NCBI GenBank assembly: GCA_963678675.1
Contig: OY783201.1
Coordinates: 18,593,769-18,657,768 of the forward strand
Length of the DNA: 64,000 bases
Direction: 5' to 3'
DNA from: Xiphydria camelus
Lineage: Eukaryota; Arthropoda; Insecta; Hymenoptera; Xiphydriidae
In this document: positions 22,515-33,682 of the stretch, piece after piece
Layout of the letters: the number at the start of each line of letters is the position of its first letter
Numbering within the stretch: the stretch's first letter is position 1
Notes under the pieces: model-generated
What the model was told of the DNA's origin: nothing
The model's database searches: none
What the model saw: the letters and a program-made list of their open reading frames with translations, nothing else
Program-made: the position numbers and the translations under genes

Positions 22515-23064
22515 TGGCACGCCGTTTTACTTTTTAATGGCACAAAAGAAATTTCGCCAAATATACAGTAGCGGTCAAAAAAACATACCACCTAGTGACA
22601 AATTACGTTCGAACGTATTTTAGAAAAATGAATTATGTTTTAATAACGGCTGTTTTGGGGTTTTGTTTACCTCTTTTTGCGAGTATTTTCCATATTTTAT
22701 TTTGAGAATTTATTGTTTTGTGTTTAAGTTTATATTAGGTGTACAAATAAGTTTTAGGACTCTTCCATTCCGTGTCATAAAAGTAATTCAAGGTTACCGC
22801 TCACATATAATATGGCGGTAAGGTGAAGTGGGGTAAATGTGATATAGGTTTTGAATAGTTCACGATCAAAGGAATAATATTAGGTGTAGTAAAAAGGAAT
22901 CCATTATTTTTCCAATAGATGGCTTTAGTAATCTGTATCCCGCTTTGTATAAGTGCGATCGGGTTACGCTAGGTGGCGTTAGAAAGAAAAGATTTCGTAC
23001 TAAAAAAACTTCTTAGACAGTTTAGTGATTGCTTGATGCAGTATTGTTTGAGCGCGCGTCAAAA

Positions 23065-24091
23065 ATGGACACCAGCAAAGAGAAAATACGCCATATTTTT
23101 CACAGTTTTTCTTCGATAAAGGCGAAAACGCAAGCCAGGCGGCTGAAAATGTGAATAGTGTTTATGGTCCTGATACTGTAACAGTCAATCACGCATAATT
23201 TTGGTTTCGTCGATTCCGTTCCGGTAATTTTGATGTCAAAGATGCACCATGCTCTGGAAGGCCAATTGTCAAAAACGTCGATAAAATAATGGAAATCGTC
23301 GAGTCCGACCGTCACGTAAGCACTGTTTCGATTGCCGACGAGCTAAACATTGCACAAAAAACAGTTTGGAACCACTTGAATAAGGCTGCATACAAAAAGA
23401 AACTCGATGTATGGGTGACACACGAGTTAACACAAAAAAACCTCATGGACCGAATTTCCATCTGCGAATCGCTGCTGAATAGCAACAAAATCGATACATT
23501 TCTGAAGCGGATGGTGACTGTTGATGGAAAGTGGGTCACTTACATCAACGTCAAGCGAAAACGGTCGTGGTCGAATCGCGGTGAGCCAGCGCAAACGGTG
23601 GCCAAGCCAGGATTGACGGTCAGGAAGATTTTCCTGTGTGTTTGGTGGGATTGGCAGGGAATCATCTACTATGAGCTGCTCCCCTACGGCCAAACTCTTA
23701 ATTCGGACCTATACTTTCAACAATTGGACCGTCTGAAGGAAGCAATCGCCCGGAAGCGGCCAGTTTTGACCAATAGGAGATGAATTGTGTTCCATCAGGA
23801 CAACGCCAGGCCACATACATCGATAGTGACTCGCCAGAAGCTCCGGGAGCTTGATTGGGAGGTTCTTTTGCATCTACCTTATAGTCCGGACCTGGCACCA
23901 AATGATTACCACCTGTTCCTGTCTATGGCGAATGATTTTGCTGGTGAAAAATTCGCCGCAAGAGAAGTTTGTGAAAATCGACTGTCCCAGTTTTTTGCCA
24001 ATAGGGACGAGGGTTTCTATAAGAAGGCATAATGAAGTTACCTTCAAAATGGCAGCAAGTTATCGATCAAAACGGTGCATATTTGACCTAA
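23065..24091 (+). pseudogene. mariner transposase, near full length, disrupted
   Basis: The ATG at 23065 begins MDTSKEKIRHIF. An early frameshift and a stop (near 23198) are followed by NASQAAENVNSVYG, WFRRFRSGNFDVKDAP and SGRP, the helix-turn-helix and linker of mariner. The DD34D catalytic residues are readable: VTVDGKW, FHQDNARPH and YSPDLAPNDYHLF. After a stop at 23783 and a last frameshift at about 24030, the normal C-terminus KLPSKWQQVIDQNGAYLT closes at 24091. Length (~340 codons) fits the family. Stops and frameshifts exclude function. Confidence 0.85.
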
Positions 24092-24426
24092 ATCGGATCA
24101 TTCTAACAATGCTAAATAAAGCCTTCAATTTCATGCAAAAATAATGGATCAAGAGACACGGTAGTGTCTCGCGGCATGTTCGTTCAAATTAGCTTCGTCA
24201 GAAACGACTGTCGCCGCGGGCACCCGTGTATTTTTACAGGAAAAATGTCTGCCCCCTTCACCCCTCAATTTTTACATCGAATTTTCTCAATAAATATATG
24301 GTTATAACCAAAACTATGCTTATTTACGCCATATAAATTGATTATTCTCAATAGAGAATTATCAATAGATAGAGACCAGAATAAATTTTATAAGTTAGGT
24401 ACATATTAACAGAGATTCATCCTTAA

Positions 24427-25139
24427 GGCCGTCGTCTAGTGTGTCAGGTCAAAAAAATTGATTTTTCAAACAGAGAAGAGAAAACAGCCTTGCATGACTT
24501 ATTTGAAGAAGAGGAAGGTGTACTCTATGGTCCAGGCATAGCAGATTAATGGTGAGATCATTTTTTTATTATGAATTATATACAATAACTTTCAAAGGCG
24601 TTTTTCTCAAAACACGATTTTATCAAATTGCTGCCATGATATCTCAAAAAACAGTTAATTGATTTCGCTCAAATTTATACAGCATCTTCATTACATATAT
24701 AACTACAAGTTGAACTAAAATAATTAAGATTGCTTCATTAGTTTTCTTTTTACCAGCTAAATAGATACGAAAAAAAGTGCGAAAATCGATTTTTTTTTTC
24801 TAAAGCGTAAAAAAAATATTTTTTTGGAATTCCGACTTTATTTTAGTTCCATTTATAGCCTCAAGTCTCATAATTAAAATGGCGTTTGGTTTATTGATTT
24901 CAGATAAGCAGAACGACCGGAATGATGGCAGCAGTGGAGCACCTCTTTTTTTATATGTGTTCTTGTTGGGCGATGTATCTCTGATTTAATTCAATATATA
25001 GACTTCCAAAAATTCACAAAGTTTGTTTAAATGTTAGTAAAAAAGATACAAAATTTACAAATTATTTTATTGTAACGGTATATCAAAAAAAAATCCTCAA
25101 AAAAGCATTAAAAAACAGCCTTCACACTAGACGACGGCC
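24427..25139. mobile_element. TTAA-flanked element GGCCGTCGTCTAGTGTG
   Basis: Left GGCCGTCGTCTAGTGTG and right CACACTAGACGACGGCC are perfect inverted repeats flanked by TTAA (24423-26, 25140-43). 713 bases, AT-rich interior, no ORF. Confidence 0.9.
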
Positions 25140-25143
25140 TTAA

Positions 25144-25452
25144 CAACGCGAAGCCACGCCCCTCGCGCCTAAGAGTCGAACATTTTAGATTTCTCGGCCG
25201 ATATCTATGTCAAAATGTCACAAAAATTCCGGCAATCTTCGGCGATAGTCGGCCATGATCGGAAATGTGTATACATAGATGCGATCAAACACACACACGT
25301 GCCATTGAATGCATGAGACATATTCCGGCTTTTATCGTCGACTGTTCGGCGATTATCGGAAATGCGTTATGTTCAATTGCTCGTTTCATATGTAACATTA
25401 AAAAAAAAAGAAGGAAATGACATGACTCTATATTATCGACTATCGGGTTATT
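25144..25452. other. No gene recognised
   Basis: Contains repeated CGGCGAT...CGGAAATG words (25225-25365), an imperfect pair that may be the remains of another element. Confidence 0.35.
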
Positions 25453-25904
25453 TACCGTATGTCCCAGGAGAATTCGAGCAAGTGCCGATACCTATGGCCG
25501 AAACCTTGAAATTTGACTTCGGCAGTGTTTGCCGACGGTCAAGTCTTTGATAGTTGGAATTGGCTACAGAATCGTAAATTTGTGAATAATTTAATTAATT
25601 TTTAGAACTTAAAATTTAAGTGTTACTACACAACGAGTAGGTTAGGAGATTTTCATGAAGTCTTTGACAGTCCGGTTTTTAAACTTTTGGAGAATTTCAC
25701 CGAAGAATCATTATTTTTTATCACTTCTACAAATTACCCACCATTTATTCACAAATTCACGATTTCGAGATTAGGCGCTTCGATCTCCTGAATTGACAGC
25801 TATCGGGATCAAAGACTCGATCATCGGCAAACACTGCCGAAGTCAAATTTCAAGGTATCGGCCATAGGTATAACTTCGATCGGTTTGCCCGCGGACATAC
25901 GGCA
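25453..25904. mobile_element. TACCGTATGTCC foldback, copy 2
   Basis: Starts TACCGTATGTCCC and ends GCGGACATACGGCA. Arms share CTTGAAATTTGACTTCGGCA and TGTTTGCCGACGGTC with their complements. The loop carries the AATTTGTGAATAAT core common to the family. Confidence 0.78.
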
Positions 25905-26098
25905 GTTATTTATGGAAATCCTTTCACGAACGAATTGTTCTGGGGAAAATATAAATATTATCGAAACATTAATTATTATATAAAATCATTTCAAAATATC
26001 ACGAGAATAAATCAAAAGTAACGTTGTTATAATTAATTGACTCGAAACGGTATAAAATGTAAGACTTTAATTTTGTTGTAATTCTACAGCTATTCTCC

Positions 26099-27601
26099 TA
26101 CATGGGGCATAATTTCTGAAGTGTACCACCCTCGAAAATGAAAATCGTCCGATCGGGCTAAAAATTGGCCCAATTGTAGTCCTATTAGATAGTACTCCTC
26201 ACACTAAAAATTAATTTATTTTGATAATTATTTATCAAAGTGGAGGGGGTACAATTTTTGGGTTATTTAAGCGAAGCCTTACTTTTAAACATCTGTAACT
26301 TTTTTCCTATTGCCTTAAACAAAATTTCACTATAAATGTTTTTCATAGATTTTTCCACAAACTTTCTAATGGCCATAACAATTTTTTAAAAAATTAAAAA
26401 TTTGACCCTAATTGTTGAAAATCAAAAATAAATTTGATTTTCTTTAATTTGGACAATTTTCGTATTTTTAAAAATAATTTTAGAAGAAAGCTGAGATTTT
26501 TTCCTACAAGATCTCCAAGTTCCAGAGAGTGGCAAATTAATTCTTCTCTGAGTAATAGAACGATACGTAAAGCTGGTGGGAGATGTAACGCACGTGTATT
26601 CGTAGATCTCTGCAAATGAAGTGGTGGGAGGTCGAGCTGAACGCAATTCCGTAGCCGCGTGCTATCCTGTGCTACAACTGCTACATCGAAGGGACCGGTG
26701 AGTAAATTGGCGGGATATTTGAAAATATCGTGACTTTGGTCATTCTTATCTGAAAAAAGTACTTTTTTTACGATGTCTTCTAAAAATATGAATAAAATTT
26801 GGAAGGATAGATGTAGGATATATATATTGAACACCTTCATCAGTTTTTTAGAAGGTCATCAGCCTTTTGAAAAGGATTAGTACATCTATCCTTCCAAATT
26901 TTATTCATATTTTTAGAGGACATCGTAAAAAAAGTACTTTTTTCAGATAAGAATGACCAAAGTCACGATATTTTCAAATATCCCGCCAATTTACTCACCG
27001 GTCCCTTCGATGTAGCAGTTGTAGCACAGGATAGCACGCGGCTACGGAATTGCGTTCAGCTCGACCTCCCACCACTTCATTTGCAGAGTTCTACGAATAC
27101 GCGTGCGTTACATCTCCCACCAGCTTTACGTATCGTTCTATTACTCAGAGAAGAATTAATTTGCCACTCTCTGAAACTTGGAGGTCTTGTAGGAAAAAAT
27201 CTCAGCTTTTTCTTCTAAAATTATTTTAAAAAATAAGAAAATTGTCCAAATTAAAGAAAATCAAATTTATTTTTGATTTTCAACAATTAGGGTCAAATTT
27301 TTAATTTTTTAAAAAATGGTTATGGCCACCAGAAAGTTTGTGGAAAAATCTATGAAAAACATTTCTAGTGAAATTTTGTTTAAGGCAATAGGAAAAAAGT
27401 TACAGATGTTTAAAAGTAAGGCTTTGCTTAAATAACCCAAAAATTGTACCCCCTCCACTTTGATAAATAATTATCAAAATAAATTAATTTTTGGTGTGAG
27501 GAGTACTATCTCATAGGACTACAATTGGGCCAATTTTTAGCCCGATCGGACAATTTTCATTTTCGAGGGTGGTACACTTCAGAAATTATGCCCCACATGT
27601 A
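26099..27601. mobile_element. 1.5-kb near-perfect palindrome
   Basis: TACATGGGGCATAATTTCTG at the left is repeated inverted at the right end (27584-27601). The arms are ~717 bases each and nearly identical through GTGGGAGGTCGAGCTGAACG to the inner TTTGGAAGGATAGATGTA (26799-26816 / 26881-26898). The loop is only 64 bases. ORFs in the arms occur as mirror pairs, so they are not evidence of genes. This is a foldback element or a recent inverted duplication. Confidence 0.85.
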
Positions 27602-27667
27602 TATATTCTCCTTATGAATAAATTCCAAAAAGTAGTGAAATCTTGTCACAAAAACAGATTGTCTGTA

Positions 27668-28222
27668 AAAAAACACGAAACGAGTCTGCTAGTACTCGAG
27701 ACACTGATGTGTAAACATCTAGTGAGCGAGATTTGATAGTTAAAATAAATCGGCTTATGATAGCTAAAAAAAATATATAAGTGAGTTGGAGTAGAGCCGA
27801 TCGACGAGGAGTTACTCCAACTCGCTTACTGTATATGGCGAACACCACTTGCATACAACATTGTTCTGCCAGATGTTTACACATCAATTACAAGTTAGAA
27901 TGACTAATTGATGTGTAAATATCTGGCAGAACAATGTTGTATGGAAGTGGTGTTCGCCATGTACAGTAAGTGAGTTGGAGTAACTCCTCGTCGATCGGCT
28001 CTACTCCGACTCACTTATATATTTTTTTAGCTATCATAAGCCGATTTATTTTAGCTATCAAATCTCGCTCACTAGATGTTTACACGTCAGTGTCTCGAGT
28101 ACTAGCAGACTCGTTTTGTGTGTTTTTTTTAGCTATCATAAGCCGATTTATTTTAGCTATCAAATCTCGCTCACTAGATGTTTACACATCAGTGTCTCGT
28201 GTACTAGCAGACTCGTTTTGTG
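27668..28222. mobile_element. Second palindrome with a duplicated outer segment
   Basis: Arms run 27668-27890 and 27905-28122 around CATCAATTACAAG...CTAATTGATG. They share GTGAGTTGGAGTA, GCCGATCGACGAGGAGTTAC and TAAGCCGATTTATTTTAGCT. The outer ~100 bases of the right arm (AGCTATCATAAGCC to CAGACTCGTTTTGTG) are repeated in tandem at 28123-28222, so the right side carries one extra unit. Confidence 0.82.
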
Positions 28223-28225
28223 TTT

Positions 28226-28901
28226 TATTCATTAAATCAATTGTATAATATATATGTATATATGTCATGGCAATATTTCGTGACCTCAAAATACTCTAAA
28301 AATACTCTAATAACATCGCACAGTACAGCATTTAATATTTACAGTAAAATTCTGTAATAATAATACCTACTGGCAGCTTCAATCGGAGTGGATTGATTCA
28401 CTGCTGTTGCATACCGAGCCGGTCCAGGTCGTCTGTAGATGGCGGGTCGTGGCCGTGGAGCGCTAAACCACTTTGCTTCAAAGGTGCGGAAACGGGTAAC
28501 GAATAAACTGAACACTGCACTCACTATAAGACTGATATGGATATATTCAAGTGATACAAGATGCGTTGATGACTGATACAATTAAGAGAAGGCAAGAGAA
28601 GACGCCGGAAGCCTCCTGGCTTCGTCTTACATATTTCGGAATGTAGCAACTTTTCGATCAGCGGAGGGGGTAGCGTGGGCGACGCTATCCACCCTGATTA
28701 GCTAATTAGAGGAGAGTGGTGGAACAGCCGATGACGCTGGGGCTGTCGGAGTCCGTGTCCGAAGGTCGAAGGTACCGTTGCTAACTTTACGCTTTCCCGA
28801 GCGCCGCACTTACGGATCAAGAATGTCGACCGCGAGGACCGGCCAGGCTACCTTGAACGGTTAATTGTTTTTCTCGTACCTGGATAAGCCGGGTACTGCA
28901 T
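28226..28901. other. No gene recognised; GC-richer fragment
   Basis: From 28380 to 28880 the sequence is GC-richer and non-repetitive by eye. It could be part of an LTR or untranslated region, but no partner or coding sequence was seen. Confidence 0.3.
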
Positions 28902-29140
28902 TACCGTATGTCCCGCACAGAATCGCACGCAGTTACAGGGACCTTGAAATTTTCTTTCGGCCGTGCTTGGTCGGTATTCGAGCAACTTTTACTGGTAGGT
29001 AGAAGTCGAGTCGGTATAGAGTCGGCAGAGTTGGTATCAATTCGGGAGATCGAAGCGTCTAACCTCGAAGTCGTGGATTTGTGAATTATGGTGAGTAATT
29101 ACCATTATTCATAATTCATAAATTCACGATTATATACATA
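28902..29140. mobile_element. TACCGTATGTCC foldback, partial copy
   Basis: Begins TACCGTATGTCCCGCACAG and contains the family core (TCAATTCGGGAGATCGAAGC, TTGTGAATTATGGTGA). The right arm is cut short where the next element begins. Confidence 0.55.
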
Positions 29141-29143
29141 CGG

Positions 29144-29569
29144 TACGGTATCCCGTAAGAAACGCAACAAGCGACATTTACCGTCGGCAGTATTTGCCAA
29201 CGGTGCACATACCGTATGTCCGTCTCTGTACTGGCCAGTTTGAAAGTTACCTTCGGATAGGCTTGGTCGGTAATCGAGACATTTATACCGTAATTATAAT
29301 TATTTTCGTAATTTCCATTATTCATAAATTCACAATTTCGAGGTTAGACGCTTTGATCTCCCGAATTGACATCAACTCTAACTGCCGACTCGACTTCTAC
29401 TGTATTAAATGACTCGAGTACCGACCAAGCATATCCGAAGGTAACTTTCAAACTGGCCAGTACAGAGACGGACATACGGTACCTATAGGTAAAAGACTCT
29501 AACACCGTCGGCAAATACTGCCGAAGAAAAATGTCGCTTGTTGCGTTTCTTACGGGACGTGCGGTATAC
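29144..29569. mobile_element. Foldback containing a second foldback
   Basis: Outer arms CCCGTAAGAAACGCAACAAG / CTTGTTGCGTTTCTTACGGG plus CGTCGGCAGTATTTGCC and complement. The centre is filled by the TACCGTATGTCC copy at 29210-29481, whose arms (TCTCTGTACTGGCCAGTTTG) are unrelated to the outer ones. Confidence 0.75.
29210..29481. mobile_element. TACCGTATGTCC foldback, copy 3 (nested)
   Basis: TACCGTATGTCCGTCTCTG to the complementary end GACGGACATACGGTA at 29467-29481. It keeps the family core CAATTTCGAGGTTAGACGC in its loop. Confidence 0.85.
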
Positions 29570-30272
29570 GGTATTATGGTATATACCGGGTGTTTTCTTG
29601 GGTTGTTGACATAGGCCGATATGGTGCATAGCAGTTTGTAGACTATAGTATGTACGCTATTGGTCGGAGACGCAAGGATGCCGAGCGATTGGCTCTGCCT
29701 ATCGTCGGCAGACGTCAATCGTCGCGACAGAAGTTCCCTAGTGCGTAGGCACCGAGCAGACGAGAAAGTATGGCGGTTGACACATACGTTTGTTTACAAA
29801 GTGGAGTTTTTCAGAGTAATTGTATTTTTTGAAAATAAAATGTGGTTTTCAAAGTTAATAAAATATTTCCACTCGCGAAACGATATCCCGCTCATGAAAT
29901 AGAAATAAATGAAACATAAAATAGTATTGATACAGAAAAAGAATGTATATAGAGTGCAGGTATTTATTTACCAATACGACTCACATTACCATCTGCTAAC
30001 CAACGTGATTGAATATTTCAGCAAGCATCGATAACCAGGACCATGATTAATGACTTTGTGTTTTGCAACAACGAGCACCAACTCCCCCGGAGGACAGGAG
30101 AAGCTGTAACATGAGGAATACCGTGAAAGGTTAATAAAATTATCCAAAACGATACCCCTATGAATGTAAATAAATCCTTTTCATATTATGACATTTTGTG
30201 GAAAACTCACCACTGCTTCATGTTTGCAGGAGATGTTGAAAATTATTCCCTTTTGCTCAGCCGAGCAATAAC

Positions 30273-31383
30273 CTAATCGGTCGTAAAATGCTGAGGTCGT
30301 ATTTTGGATCGCTTCCGGGGGATCTCCTCACAGATCCTCATTATTTCCCAGTCGAGGTCCTCAACAGTCAGGAGATGGCGACGCTCATTGTATAACTGCT
30401 GTTTCACGTAGCCCCAGAAAAAATAATCCATCGGCGTCAGGTTGGGCGATCGCGGCGGCCACGGAATTGGACCCCCTCTTCCTAACCAGCGGTTAGGAAA
30501 TTCCTCGTCCAGGAATCGCCGGACTCGTATCGTCGAGTGCGCGGGAGCGCCGTCGTGTTGAAAGTACATAGGGGCTCCGTTCTATAAGTAACAGTAATGA
30601 AATAGTCGATTTTCAATAGCTTACCACGGGACTGTAATAACGTGACTGCATTCTAGTGATACTTACTTCTTCGATCATTCGAAGCGACGGTATTACTAAA
30701 TATCTCAGAATTTCGAGATACATCTGGCCGTTGAAATTTTCGCGAAAGAAAACCGGTCCTGTTATTCGGTTTCCAATTATTCCAGCCCAGATGTTTATTT
30801 TAATGGGGTACTGGGTCCTCACGTCCCGCAGTACCCTGGGATTTTCTGTTGCCCAATATCTCACATTTCGCCGGTTAGGTCTGTATACCGCGAAGAAAGT
30901 ACATTCATCGGTGAAACAAATTCTCTCCGACAGGCCAGGCTCGACATTTATCTGTTCTATCATTGTTTCAGAACATGCCATTCGATGATCATCGTCGCCT
31001 GGTATGAGTTCCTGATGGCAACGAGGTATATAGGGGAAATATTTATTATCCCACAAAACCTTCCACGCCGTACTCTTGGAGATGCCGAACTCTCGGGCCA
31101 CCGTAGCCGCACTTGTTCGAGAGTTGTTCTCGACGTTCGCGCATATTAAGATCTTCGTCTCTTCGTCTAATTGTCTCGTTGGGTAACGGATTTCCGTGTG
31201 GTCGCCGTTGACACATCCTGTACTTTTTAATCGGTCAACAAGATTCCTGATAGTCTCGTGACTCGGTATCGGCCTGTCAGGATACTTGGCAGCAAAGTGG
31301 TCCCTCACACTGTGAAGACTCTCACCTTGCAAATACCTGAAGACGATTCCAATCTTTTCTTCAATCGTGTAAATTTCCGGCAT
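30273..31383 (-). CDS. Tc1/mariner-like DDE transposase, apparently intact
   Basis: Exon 1 runs 31383-30667, with a GTAAGT donor at 30666-30661. The acceptor TTATAG places exon 2 at 30581-30273. The join is in phase 0 and gives 341 codons with no stop. The N-terminus (IYTIEEKIGIVFRYLQGES ... YPDRPIPSHETIRNLVDRL) is a helix-turn-helix of the DUF4817 type seen in insect transposases. A second HTH (EFGISKSTAWKVLW) follows. Catalytic acids are visible in CFTDECTFF, QHDGAPAHST and PPRSPNLTPMDYFFWG. It would cut and paste elements with the TACCGGGTG ends. Without splicing the frame ends at VVSY, so intron removal is required. Family placement beyond IS630/Tc1/mariner is uncertain. Confidence 0.78.
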
Positions 31384-31589
31384 TTTTTAACAACCTCTTT
31401 AACTTTGACAATCACTGATAATTCAAAATTTATCACAATACATGAACTAAACACAACAGACTCAAACTCTTGACTCTACTGCAATCAGAATGTACGTGTT
31501 CTCGGCACAGAGATCTGTCCAAGACTACACTCGAAAACTAGAGGATTGAGGACTACTTGTATACCTGGAGATTACCGTTGCGGCTACTC

Positions 31590-31760
31590 CATGAGCCATC
31601 GCCTGGATTGTCTGGTCGCCACATGTTCGGGAAAAGAAATTTTCACTAGAAAACCCAGTAAGAATGTTTCTCCCCTTTCCCTGTACTTTCCACAAAGAGC
31701 CATAAAGTAATAAATGGTCCCTTTCTGACAGGCCAAAATAAAAATACAAGGTAATGTTGA
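31590..31760 (-). repeat. Repeat shared with 59753-59915
   Basis: The minus strand reads TTTATTACTTTATGGCTCTT ... CTGGGTTTTCTAGTGAAA ... CCGAACATGTG, matching 59790-59880 on the + strand with scattered differences. It also continues into CCAGGCGATGGCTCATGG. Both copies lie in the centres of long inverted-repeat elements. Confidence 0.7.
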
Positions 31761-31895
31761 ATTTTGAAGGAAAATAATTTTAACAGGAATCCAACACACC
31801 CCCTCAAAATTCAATCGCTAATAATTTTAGCCACAATGCTTCTCTCACTGCTTCGAATCAGTGATTATTGTCAAAGTTAAAGAGATTGTTGAAAA

Positions 31896-32995
31896 ATGCC
31901 GAAAACTTACACGATTAGAGAGGTGTTAATCGTCACGAGGTATTTGCAAGGTGAGAGCCTTCGAAATGTAAGAGATCACTTTGCTGCTGAGTATCCTGAC
32001 AGGCCGATACCGAGTCACGAGACCATCAGGAATCTTGTTGACCGATTAAAAAGTACAGGATGTGTCAACGGCGACCACATGGAAATCCGTTACCCAACGA
32101 GACAATTAGACAAAGATTTTAATATGCGCGAACGTCGAGAAAAACTCTGGAACAAGTGCGGCTACGGTGACCCGAGAGGTCGGCATCTCCAAGAGTACGG
32201 CGTGGAAGGTTTTGTGGGATAATAAATATTTCTCCTATATACCTCGTTGCCATCAGGAACTCATACCAGGCGACGATGATCATTGGATGGCATTTTCTGA
32301 AACAATGATGGAACAGATAAATGTCGAGCCTGGCCTGTCGGAGAGAATTTGTTTCACCGACGAATGTACTTTCTTCGCGGTATACAGACCTAACCGGCGA
32401 AATGTGAGATATTGGGCAACAGAAAATCCCAGGGTACTGCGGGACGTGAGGACCCAGTACCCCATTAAAATAAACATCTGGGCTGGAATAATTGGAAACC
32501 GAATAACAGGACCGGTTTTCTTTCGCGAAAATTTGAACGGCCAGATGTATCTCGAAATTCTGAGATATTTAGTAATACCGTCGCTTCGAATGATCGAAGA
32601 AGTAAGTATCACTAGAATGCAGTCACGTTATTACAGTCCCGTGGTAAGCTATTGAAAATCGACTATTTAATTACTGTTACTTATAGATCGGAGCCCCTAT
32701 GTACTTTCAACACGACGGCGCTCCCGCGCACTCGACGATACGAGTCCGGCGATTCCTGGACGAGGAATTTCCTAACCGCTGGTTAGGAAGAGGGGGTCCA
32801 ATTCCGTGGCCGCCGCGATCGCCCAACCTGACGCCGATGGATTATTTTTTCTGGGGCTACGTGAAACAGCAGTTATACAATGAGCGTCGCCATCTCCTGA
32901 CTGTTGAGGACCTCGACTGGGAAATAATGAGGATCTGTGAGGAGATCCCCCGGAAGCGATCCAAAATACGATCTCAGCATTTTACGACCGATTAG
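31896..32995 (+). pseudogene. Mirror copy of the DDE transposase, frameshifted
   Basis: Same protein as the minus-strand copy: MPKTYTIREVLIVTRYLQGE at the start, donor GTAAGT at 32602 and acceptor TTATAG before 32687, exon 2 ending at 32995. A small deletion after TRQLD (near 32112) shifts the frame, which is regained at about 32170; a few codons are also lost in the HTH (TYTIREVLIV). The catalytic motifs CFTDECTFF, QHDGAPAHST and LTPMDYFF are unchanged. Compared with the other copy the differences are few, so the inverted pair is young or kept alike by gene conversion. Confidence 0.8.
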
Positions 32996-33682
32996 GTTAT
33001 TGCTCGGCTGAGCAAAAGGGAATAATTTTGAACATCTGCAAACATGAAGCAGTGGTGAGTTTTCCACAAAATGTCATAATATGAAAAGGATTTATTTACA
33101 TTCATAGGGGTATCGTTTTGGATAATTTTATTAACCTTTCACGGTATTCCTCATGTTACAGCTTCTCCTGTCCTCCGGGGGAGTTGGTGCTCGTTGTTGC
33201 AAAACACAAAGTCATTAATCATGGTCCTGGTTATCGATGCTTGCTGAAATATTCAATCATGTTGGTTAGCAGATGGTAATGTGAGTCGTATTGGTAAATA
33301 AATACCTGCACTCTATATACATTCTTTTTCTGTATCAATACTATTTTATGTTTCATTTATTTCTATTTCATGAGCGGGATATCGTTTCGCGAATGGAAAT
33401 ATTTTATTAACTTTGAAAACCACATTTTATTTTCAAAAAAATACAATTACTCTGAAAAACTCCACTTTGTAAACAAACGTATGTGTCAACGGCCATACTT
33501 TCTCGTCTGCTCGGTGCCTACGCACTAGGGAACTTCTGTCGCGACGATTGACGTCTGCCGACGATAGGCAGAGCCAATCGCTCGGCGTCCTTGCGTCTCC
33601 GACCAATAGCGTACATACTATAGTCTACAAACTGCTATGCACCATATCGGCCTATGTCAACAACCCGGGAAAACACCCGGTA

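Larger units (their letters stand above)
29584..33682. mobile_element. 4.1-kb palindromic pair of DDE transposons
   Basis: Ends TACCGGGTGTTTTC and GAAAACACCCGGTA are flanked by TA. The whole left half (29584 to about 31420) is repeated inverted in the right half (about 31860-33682), including UTRs, an intron and a complete transposase gene in each. The central ~440 bases are unique and contain a segment also present at 59753-59915. The two genes are head to head. Confidence 0.85.

Noticed and set aside
26394..26840. 148-codon frame on the minus strand
   Set aside because: It lies in a palindrome arm, spans no known domain and its mirror arm gives a similar broken frame.
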